Assembly (NCBI GenBank): GCA_028290925.1
Contig: JAQGIX010000154.1
Location: forward strand, 1 to 11,795
DNA length: 11,795 nt
From: Phenylobacterium sp.
Lineage (GTDB): Bacteria; Pseudomonadota; Alphaproteobacteria; Caulobacterales; Caulobacteraceae
Direction of reading: 5' to 3'
Part shown: positions 6,861 to 11,795 of the stretch, piece after piece
How the letters are laid out: each line of letters begins with the position of its first letter
How positions within the stretch are numbered: position 1 is the first letter of the stretch
Notes under the pieces: generated by a model
What the model was told of the DNA's origin: nothing
Database searches by the model: none
The model's input: only the letters and a program-made list of their open reading frames with translations
Made by a program: the position numbers and the translations under genes

Positions 6861-7486
6861 GCCGGCAGCTTGGCGTCCGGCGCGCGCAGATAGAGCGGCG
6901 TGAGGGGACCGGGCCGGCGCAGGGCGGCGAGGCGGGCGACCTGGCGGGCGTCGGCGCCTTCGGCGGCGATCACGCGGGCCTGCGGGACCATGGCCGCCAG
7001 CAGGGCCGCGCCGGAGCCCACCAGGGTCACCGGCCGGCCCATGGTGACCTCGGCCAGGCGCGCGGCGGCGGTCTCCACGGGCAGGGCGTCGGGGGCCATC
7101 AGCGGACGGCCGTCTTCGAAGGCCTGGCCGTAGACCTGGCCGCGGCGGGCGTCGATGACGGCGAACACCAGCCCGCCGGCCTCGGCCGCCAGCGCCTCCA
7201 GGGCGCCGATCCCGACCGCCGGGATAGCGAGCGCCGAGGCCAGGCCCTTGGCGAAGGCGACGCCGACGCGCAGCCCCGTGAACGAGCCCGGGCCGACCGT
7301 GACGCCGATCCGCTCGATCGCTGGGAACGGCAGTCCGGCCTCCGCCATCACCGCCTCGACCATCGGGGCGAGCCGCTCCTGGTGGCCGCGGGCCATGACT
7401 TCGCAGGCATGCGCGAGCACGCGCTCGCCGTCGCGCACGGCGACCGAGCAGCTGGCGAGGCAGGTGTCGAGGGCCAGGACGATCAT
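6857..7486 (-). CDS. tsaB: tRNA threonylcarbamoyladenosine biosynthesis protein TsaB
   Basis: TsaB is a catalytically degenerate ASKHA-fold partner of TsaD in the complex that forms t6A37 on ANN-decoding tRNAs. The 209-residue product begins MIVLALDTCLASCSVAV. It carries the family hallmark GPGSFTGLRVGVAFAKGLA (65-83). The C-terminal part is alanine-rich and ends LYLRAPDAKLPA. The ATG at 7486-7484 is preferred over a TTG one codon upstream because it gives the canonical N-terminus. Its stop overlaps the rimI start as ATGA. The upstream 135-bp palindromic repeat ends 8 nt before the ATG, so the ribosome-binding region is at least partly made of repeat sequence. Confidence 0.95.
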   Translation of the reverse strand: MIVLALDTCLASCSVAVRDGERVLAHACEVMARGHQERLAPMVEAVMAEAGLPFPAIERIGVTVGPGSFTGLRVGVAFAKGLASALAIPAVGIGALEALAAEAGGLVFAVIDARRGQVYGQAFEDGRPLMAPDALPVETAAARLAEVTMGRPVTLVGSGAALLAAMVPQARVIAAEGADARQVARLAALRRPGPLTPLYLRAPDAKLPA

Positions 7487-7494
7487 CAACTCAA

Positions 7495-7629
7495 CCGCTC
7501 ATCCCGGCGAAGGCCGGGACCCAGGTGACGCCCATAGCGGATTGACGCCCTAACAAGCTACCCGATGGTCGCAATGGGTTCCCAGGCCCGGCCTGCGGGC
7601 TGCGCCCTTCGTCGGCCGGGGACGAGCGG
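7495..7629. repeat. Palindromic intergenic repeat element (REP/MITE-like candidate)
   Basis: The gap between the Nfu gene and tsaB is almost entirely one element with inverted ends: CCGCTCATCCC (7495-7505) against GGGACGAGCGG (7619-7629), 10 of 11 positions complementary. The left arm folds into CCCGGC-GAAG-GCCGGG (7503-7518). The right arm folds as CCCGGCC (7587-7593) with GGCCGGG (7614-7620), with an inner GGGC-TGC-GCCC. The left end, read on the minus strand, encodes WVPAFAGM. This is a peptide string familiar from translated dispersed repeats of GC-rich proteobacteria. Only one copy is in this window, so repetition elsewhere is inferred. No transposase is present. It might affect mRNA processing or read-through between nfu and tsaB. 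Confidence 0.6.
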
Positions 7630-7632
7630 ATT

Positions 7633-8202
7633 CTAGAGCGTCTGCTCGACCCGCGTGACCTCAGGCACATAGTGCTTGAGCATGTTTTCCACCCCGGCCC
7701 GCAGGGTGGCGGTGGAGGAGGGACAGCCCGAGCAGGCGCCGCGCATGTTGAGCCAGACCACGCCGGTCTCCGGCTCGAAGCGGGCGAACAGGATGTCGCC
7801 GCCGTCCTGGGCCACCGCCGGGCGGATGCGGGTGTCCAGCAGCTCCTTGATCTCGGCGACGATCTGGGCGGTGTCGCCCTCATAGGCGCCGTCATCGTGG
7901 CCGGTGGCCTCGCCCTCGCCGGCGAACAGCGGCCGCCCGCTGGTGAAGTGGTCCATGATGGCCGCCAGGATCGGCGCCTTCAGGTGCGCCCAGTCGTGGG
8001 TCTCGGCCTTGCCGACGGTCAGGAAGTCCGTCCCGAAGAACACCCGCGTCACGCCGTCGAGGGCGAACAGCTCGGCGGCCAGCGGCGAGGCCTTGCCGGC
8101 CTCGGCGTCGCGGAAGTCGCGGCTGCCCTCGCCCATGACCTCGCGGCCGGGCAGGAACTTCAGGACCTCGGGGTTCGGCGTCGGCTCGGTCTGGATGAAC
8201 AT
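7633..8202 (-). CDS. NifU-like Fe-S cluster scaffold/carrier (Nfu family)
   Basis: The start chosen is ATG at 8202-8200, giving MFIQTEPTPNPEVLKFLPGR, the canonical beginning of alphaproteobacterial and mitochondrial Nfu proteins, and 189 residues in all. The Nfu N-terminal domain spans about 1-87. A variable acidic linker (about 95-112) follows, then the NifU C-terminal domain (about 113-182). That domain has the cluster-binding C157xxC160 in RGACSGCPSS and the GGDILF motif before it. The protein carries or assembles [4Fe-4S] clusters for apo-enzymes; MiaB encoded nearby is one plausible type of client. A GTG at 8256, overlapping the usp stop, would add 18 basic residues without family resemblance and is less likely. 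No clear Shine-Dalgarno precedes the ATG. Confidence 0.93.
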   Translation of the reverse strand: MFIQTEPTPNPEVLKFLPGREVMGEGSRDFRDAEAGKASPLAAELFALDGVTRVFFGTDFLTVGKAETHDWAHLKAPILAAIMDHFTSGRPLFAGEGEATGHDDGAYEGDTAQIVAEIKELLDTRIRPAVAQDGGDILFARFEPETGVVWLNMRGACSGCPSSTATLRAGVENMLKHYVPEVTRVEQTL

Positions 8203-8224
8203 GGGCAAGATGTGGCGCTTGGGG

Positions 8225-8246
8225 CGCGGCGATGCAAGCCGCCGCG
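8225..8246 (-). other. GC hairpin between usp and nfu
   Basis: Arms CGCGGCG (8225-8231) and CGCCGCG (8240-8246) form a perfect 7-bp stem with an 8-nt loop, starting 6 nt after the usp stop codon. No U-run follows on the minus strand, so a classical intrinsic terminator is not supported. It could be a weak transcription barrier or an mRNA 3'-end stabiliser. Such stems also occur by chance in GC-rich DNA. Confidence 0.3.
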
Positions 8247-8252
8247 ACGCCT

Positions 8253-8726
8253 TCACGCCAGGTCGGCGATCTCGGCGTCGGTGAGGTCGCCGGGGACCAG
8301 GGTGACCGGCAGCTTGCGGCCGCCCCAGGTGACGCCGTCCTTGGCGATCGCGGCGATCAGCGGGCCCGGGCCCCGGCCCTCCACCGCGGCGGCCAGCACC
8401 AGGATCTTGATGTCGGGGTCCTCACCGATCACTTGGCGCAGGGCCGCGCGGGCGTTGTCGGCGTTCTTGATGATGAACTCCGGCGCCTGGCCGGTCTCGG
8501 CCAGCACATATTCGGCGGAGCGGTTGAGCACCGCCTCGGCCTCGGCGCGGGCCTGGCGCTCGATCTCTTCGCGGACCCCCGACCAGTGCTCGAACACGGC
8601 CGGCTCGATGACCCGCAGGATGGCCACGTGCCCGTCTGTGGAGCGCGCCCGGCGGCAGGCGAAGCGCAGCGCCGCCTGGAACTCAGGCGTGTCGTCGGCC
8701 ACCACCAGGAACTTGCGTCGGCTCAT
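8253..8726 (-). CDS. Universal stress protein (UspA family)
   Basis: This 157-residue protein has one Usp domain. The opening strand MSRRKFLVVADDTPE has the acidic residues after strand 1 expected in Usp proteins. Next are FACRRARSTDGHVAILRVIEP, a long charged helix (about 50-80), and a DPDIKILVLAAAVEGRGPGPL segment. It ends with KLPVTLVPGDL. The usual ATP-binding signature G-x2-G-x9-G-S/T after strand 4 is not intact (GRGPGPLIAAIAKDG instead), so nucleotide binding is uncertain. The ATG at 8726-8724 starts 36 nt after the trpS stop, without a strong Shine-Dalgarno. Function is probably stress-related; no specific role can be read from the sequence. Adjacency to trpS and nfu suggests cotranscription. 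Confidence 0.88.
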   Translation of the reverse strand: MSRRKFLVVADDTPEFQAALRFACRRARSTDGHVAILRVIEPAVFEHWSGVREEIERQARAEAEAVLNRSAEYVLAETGQAPEFIIKNADNARAALRQVIGEDPDIKILVLAAAVEGRGPGPLIAAIAKDGVTWGGRKLPVTLVPGDLTDAEIADLA

Positions 8727-8762
8727 GGGGCGACGGTGCGGCGCCGCTGGAGCCTGCGCAAG

Positions 8763-9797
8763 TCAGCCGGCCCAGAAGCCCACGATCTTGCGCACCTCGG
8801 CCATGGTCGGGGCTGCGATCGCCCGGGCGCGCCCGGCGCCGTCGGCCAGGATGCGGTCGATCTCCGCCGGGTCGGCCAGCAGCCGGCGCATCTCGGCGCC
8901 GATCGGGCCCATCACCGCGACGGCGAGGTCGGCGAGCTTGGGCTTGAACGCCCCGAAGCCCTGGCCTGCGAACTCGTGGAGCACCTGTTGCGCGGTCTGG
9001 CCCGACAGCGCCGCATAGATGCCGACCAGGTTCTGCGCCTCGGCGCGGCCCGCCAGGTCCTCGAGCTTCTCCGGCAGAACCTCCGCGTCGGTGCGCGCCT
9101 TGCGGACCTTCTGCAAGATCGCATCGGCGTCGTCGGTCAGGTTGATCCGCGAATTGTCGGAGGGGTCCGACTTGGACATCTTCACGCTTCCGTCGCGCAG
9201 GCTCATCACCCGTGCGCCAGGCCCCTGGGTCAGGGCGTCGGGCAGCGGGAAGAAGCCGGGCGCGGCGAAGTCGTGGTTGAACTTCTGGGCGATGTCGCGG
9301 GTCAGCTCCAGGTGCTGGCGCTGGTCCTCGCCGACCGGCACGTGGGTGGCCTTGTAGAGCAAGATGTCGGCGGCCTGCAGCACGGGGTAGGCGTAGAGCC
9401 CGACGCTGGCCCGCTCCTTGTGCTTGCCGGCCTTGTCCTTGAACTGGGTCATCCGGTCGAGCCAGCCGATCCGGGCCACGCAGTTCAGCACCCAGGCGAG
9501 CTCGGCATGCTCGGGCACAGCCGACTGCGGGAAGATGGTGGCCAGCTTCGGATCGAGGCCGACGGCCAGGAAGGCGGCGGTGATCTCGCGCACCTGGTCC
9601 TTCAGCCGGGCCGGGTCCTGCCACTCGGTGATGGCGTGCAGGTCGGCCACGAAGATGAAGGTCGGGACCTCGTGCTGCAGGCGGACGAACTTCACGAGCG
9701 CGCCGAGATAATTGCCCAGGTGCAGGTCGCCGGTGGGCTGCACGCCGGAGAGCACGCGTTGGGGTCCCGCATAGGGGGCCGGGGCTTGGTCGGTCAT
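8763..9797 (-). CDS. trpS: Tryptophanyl-tRNA synthetase
   Basis: This class I aminoacyl-tRNA synthetase charges tRNA-Trp. The chosen ATG (9797-9795) gives MTDQAPAPYAGPQRVLSG and 344 residues, normal for bacterial TrpRS. An AGAAG about 9 nt upstream supports it. An in-frame TTG 39 nt further upstream would add 13 non-conserved residues. The HIGH-type motif is HLGN (26-29) in SGVQPTGDLHLGNYLGA. KMSKS is at 206-210 in SVKMSKSDPSDNS. Also present are VADLHAITEWQ (50-60), YPVLQAADILLY (137-148) and GEDQRQHLELTRDIA (156-170), which are TrpRS-specific active-site segments. The gene lies 135 nt downstream of murJ, a gap long enough for its own promoter. Confidence 0.96.
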   Translation of the reverse strand: MTDQAPAPYAGPQRVLSGVQPTGDLHLGNYLGALVKFVRLQHEVPTFIFVADLHAITEWQDPARLKDQVREITAAFLAVGLDPKLATIFPQSAVPEHAELAWVLNCVARIGWLDRMTQFKDKAGKHKERASVGLYAYPVLQAADILLYKATHVPVGEDQRQHLELTRDIAQKFNHDFAAPGFFPLPDALTQGPGARVMSLRDGSVKMSKSDPSDNSRINLTDDADAILQKVRKARTDAEVLPEKLEDLAGRAEAQNLVGIYAALSGQTAQQVLHEFAGQGFGAFKPKLADLAVAVMGPIGAEMRRLLADPAEIDRILADGAGRARAIAAPTMAEVRKIVGFWAG

Positions 9798-9843
9798 GAC
9801 ATCAGGCTTCTGGATCGAACGGACGTGCGGGCGCAAGGCCCCA

Positions 9844-9877
9844 GATGGCGGCGGGTCGGCGGTCTAGGGCCGCCATC
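9844..9877 (-). terminator. Long-loop hairpin in the murJ-trpS gap, weak terminator candidate
   Basis: The arms GATGGCGGC (9844-9852) and GCCGCCATC (9869-9877) are perfectly complementary over 9 bp, with a 16-nt loop. The hairpin lies 55 nt after the murJ stop. A separate 10-bp palindrome CCACGCGTGG (9879-9888) sits next to it. No U-tract follows on the minus strand. A terminator or processing signal at the end of murJ is possible but not established. Confidence 0.3.
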
Positions 9878-9911
9878 GCCACGCGTGGATCGTCCGAAAC
9901 ACCATGCCCGA

Positions 9912-9926
9912 GCCTCTACGGGAGGC
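9912..9926 (-). other. Small hairpin just after the murJ stop codon
   Basis: GCCTC (9912-9916) pairs with GAGGC (9922-9926) around a 5-nt loop, 6 nt downstream of the murJ stop. A short U-bearing stretch (GGTGTTTCGG) occurs further along the minus strand, but not right after the stem. It is too short to call a terminator with confidence. Confidence 0.25.
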
Positions 9927-9932
9927 GCGGCG

Positions 9933-11612
9933 TCAGGACAAGTCCGGCGTCGGGATCACCGGCTGGCCGCGGCGGCGGCGGAAGGCGGTGCGGATCTCGG
10001 TGAGCGTCAGCCCGCCGAAGGCGAACAGCAGGAAGGGATAGCTGGCGCCGGCGAGACCCACCACCAGGGCGATGGCCAGCTCCTTGCCGTGCAGCGGGCC
10101 GAAGGCGAAGTGGCCGAGCACCCGCTGGATGGGTCCGCGGAAGTAGGAGGCGGTCCCCAGCATCGTCCCCATCGTCACGCTGGCGGCGAGGATGCGGATC
10201 AGCCTGGAGACCGCGCGCGGGCTCGGGCTGTAGTGGCCGCGGCGGTGCAGGCTGACCGCCATCATGATCACGTTCAGCCACCAGGCGGTCGCCGTGGCCG
10301 CGGCGATGCCGGCCACGCCCATCACCTGGAACAGGGTGACGCCCAGCACGATGTTCACCCCCACGGTCATCAGGCCGAAGCGCATCGGGGTCTTGGTGTC
10401 CTGGCGGGCGAAGAAGGCGCGGTTGAACAGCTGCGCCAGCACGAAGGCCGGCACGCCCCAGCCGTAGTGCAGCAGGGCGGAGGCAGTCTGGTGGGCGTCG
10501 GCCGTGGTGAAGGCGCCACGGGTGTAGAGGGCGTCGATCAGGAAGTAGGGGATCGCCGTCAGGGCCGCCGCGGCAGGCATCGAGAGCGCCAGGGCGAAGA
10601 CGATCGCCTGGTCCATGGCGGCGCGGGCGGCCGGCTTGTCGTTGGCGCCCACCGCGCGGGAGAGCTGCGGTAGCAGGGCCACGCCGATCGCCACGCCCAC
10701 CAGGCCCTGCGGCAGCTGGTAGAGCCGGTCGCAGTAGGCCAGCCAGGAGCGGGCGCCGTTCACCTGGCTGACCAGGATGCCCGAGACGAAGACGTTGATC
10801 TGGCTGGCGCTGGCGGCGATCGCGCCGGGGATCGCCAGCATGATCAGCTGCTTGATCTGCGGCGTCAGCCGGGGCCAGCGGATATCGACCCGCGCGCCGG
10901 AGCGGTTGACCCCCCACCACAGCAGGCCCGCCTGGCTGATCCCGGCCACGACCACGCCGGCCGCGCCCCAGACCGCCGCCTGGTGCGGCGACGTGGCCGG
11001 CAGCACGGTCGCCAGCGTCCAGAGGTTCAGCAGGATGGGCGCGAGCGCCGAGAGCACGAAGCGGTTGCGCGCGTTCAGCACGCCCGACAGGTGCGCGTAG
11101 ATCGCCATGCACGGCAGGTAGGGCATGGTGATCTGGGTGAGCAGGATGGCGAGCTTGAACTTCTCCGGATTGGCCGCGAACCCCGGGGCGATCAGGTACA
11201 TCAGCCACGGCATGGCCAGCTCGGCCACGATGGTCAGGGCCAGGGTCGCCGCCGCCAGGGTCGCCATGGCGTCGGCGGCCAGCACGTCGGCCACCTCCTC
11301 GCCGTCGCGCTCCAGCGAGCGGGCGTAGGCCGGAACGAAGGCCGCGGCGAAGGCGCCCTCGGCGAAGATCCGGCGGAACAGGTTGGGGAAGGCCCAGGCG
11401 GTGTTGAAGGCGTCGGCGGCGAAGGTCGCGCTGGCCCCCATGGTGTAGCTGACCGCCAGGTCGCGGGCGAAGCCGGCCAGGCGGCTGATCGCGGTGAACC
11501 CCGAATAGATCATCGAGGAGCGGATCAGGCCGTGCGCCTTGGCGGGCGGATGCTTGGAGGCGCGCTTCGGCGCCGCGGCGGGCTCGTTCACGGGAATCGG
11601 GGTCTCAGTCAC
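9933..11612 (-). CDS. murJ: Lipid II flippase MurJ (MviN)
   Basis: MurJ is an inner-membrane MOP-superfamily transporter that flips lipid II to the periplasmic face for peptidoglycan synthesis. The product is 559 residues from GTG at 11612-11610 (VTETPIPVNEP). A TTG three codons upstream is the alternative; neither has a clear Shine-Dalgarno, so the start is uncertain by 9 nt. A hydrophilic Pro/Ala/Lys-rich tail of about 30 residues precedes the first membrane helix. Essential arginines align by motif with E. coli: R44 and R50 in SRLAGFARD (R18, R24), R80/R81 in PNLFRRIFAEGAF (R52, R53) and R296 in YCDRL (R270). The rest is a chain of about 14 hydrophobic segments, ending in a basic tail. Confidence 0.95.
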   Translation of the reverse strand: MTETPIPVNEPAAAPKRASKHPPAKAHGLIRSSMIYSGFTAISRLAGFARDLAVSYTMGASATFAADAFNTAWAFPNLFRRIFAEGAFAAAFVPAYARSLERDGEEVADVLAADAMATLAAATLALTIVAELAMPWLMYLIAPGFAANPEKFKLAILLTQITMPYLPCMAIYAHLSGVLNARNRFVLSALAPILLNLWTLATVLPATSPHQAAVWGAAGVVVAGISQAGLLWWGVNRSGARVDIRWPRLTPQIKQLIMLAIPGAIAASASQINVFVSGILVSQVNGARSWLAYCDRLYQLPQGLVGVAIGVALLPQLSRAVGANDKPAARAAMDQAIVFALALSMPAAAALTAIPYFLIDALYTRGAFTTADAHQTASALLHYGWGVPAFVLAQLFNRAFFARQDTKTPMRFGLMTVGVNIVLGVTLFQVMGVAGIAAATATAWWLNVIMMAVSLHRRGHYSPSPRAVSRLIRILAASVTMGTMLGTASYFRGPIQRVLGHFAFGPLHGKELAIALVVGLAGASYPFLLFAFGGLTLTEIRTAFRRRRGQPVIPTPDLS

Positions 11613-11636
11613 GCGCCGCAAGCTAGCGTGGGATGC

Positions 11637-11669
11637 GCGGCCGCGCGCGCTGCAAATTGGCGCGGCCGC
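11637..11669 (-). other. GC hairpin between the upstream gene and murJ
   Basis: GCGGCCGCGC (11637-11646) and GCGCGGCCGC (11660-11669) are perfect 10-bp inverted arms around a 13-nt loop. On the minus strand the stem begins immediately after the stop codon of the upstream gene and ends 24 nt before the murJ GTG. Each arm contains the 8-bp palindrome GCGGCCGC. No U-tract follows, so this is either a non-canonical terminator/attenuator or an mRNA-stability stem. Confidence 0.4.
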
Positions 11670-11795
11670 TCAGCCGTTGGCCTTGCGCTTCGGCTTGCCG
11701 GTCTTCGGGGGCGGCGGCCCGCGCCGCGCATGGCTTGGTCCGGGGCGAGGGCCGGACTGCGGCGGCCGCGGCGGCCTGGGGCCAGGCGGCTGATC
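11670..11795 (-). CDS. C-terminal tail of an unidentified protein (partial)
   Basis: The open frame enters from the right edge and ends with TGA at 11672-11670, giving 41 residues. They are low-complexity: a proline/arginine/glycine-rich stretch (for example DQPPGPRPPRPPQSGPRPG) followed by a lysine-rich end, KTGKPKRKANG. Such a tail is probably disordered and may bind nucleic acid or simply extend a folded domain outside the window. No domain is visible, so the family cannot be named. In many alphaproteobacteria the gene before murJ is glnD (PII uridylyltransferase), but nothing in these residues shows that. Support is the uninterrupted frame to the edge, gene order, strand and the hairpin directly after the stop. 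Confidence 0.5.
   Translation of the reverse strand, partial: DQPPGPRPPRPPQSGPRPGPSHARRGPPPPKTGKPKRKANG

Noticed and set aside
7491..7895. A 134-codon minus-strand open frame across the repeat and nfu
   Set aside because: It is out of frame with the Nfu protein, and its end (WVPAFAGMSG) is translated repeat sequence, a common spurious-ORF signature.
8232..10673. An 813-codon open frame on the plus strand
   Set aside because: It lies opposite trpS, usp and murJ, all with clear family motifs. The translation is low-complexity and rich in Gly, Arg, Gln and His, as expected for the antisense frame of GC-rich genes.
1..11795. Defence system, mobile island, CRISPR array or RNA gene
   Set aside because: All recognisable genes are conserved housekeeping genes on one strand. 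I saw no transposase, integrase, direct-repeat array, tRNA-like fold or compositional break beyond the small AT-rich operator.

Overview
This is a very GC-rich chromosomal segment with every supported gene on the minus strand. It reads as core housekeeping DNA of an alphaproteobacterium, most likely Caulobacterales (Caulobacter/Phenylobacterium-like). The pointers are the lnt-corC-ybeY-phoH-miaB block followed by a Fur-family regulator lacking zinc cysteines, rimI and tsaB, an XRE regulator directly upstream of metK, and an ATAAAGA/TCTTTAT operator in the metK promoter. The lineage is inferred from gene order and style, not from a database search.

Layout in the direction of transcription (right to left). 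At the right edge is the proline/arginine-rich C-terminal tail of an unidentified gene. A GC hairpin separates it from murJ (lipid II flippase). After a 135-nt gap with two hairpins come trpS, a universal-stress-protein gene and an Nfu-type Fe-S scaffold gene. A 135-bp palindromic intergenic repeat fills the space before tsaB. Then a tightly packed run follows: tsaB, rimI, fur-like, miaB, phoH, ybeY, corC, lnt. Many of these junctions overlap by 4 or 8 nt. After lnt come a hairpin-masked ribosome-binding site, an XRE regulator, a promoter/operator region, and the first 12 complete codons (plus two bases) of metK.

The central run joins RNA and translation functions (TsaB for t6A37, RimI for S18 acetylation, MiaB for ms2i6A37, YbeY for rRNA processing, PhoH ATPase) with envelope functions (CorC, Lnt, and MurJ further upstream). 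Non-ATG starts are frequent: TTG for metK, phoH and ybeY, GTG for lnt, GTG or TTG for murJ. They matter because calling only ATG starts loses or distorts these genes.

I found no phage, insertion sequence, CRISPR array, tRNA/rRNA gene, defence locus or novel gene system. There is no gene-free stretch above 300 bases. The features most worth a second look are regulatory and structural: the operator inside the metK promoter, the hairpin over the XRE ribosome-binding site, the TTGA stop/start overlaps, and the dispersed-repeat-like element next to tsaB.
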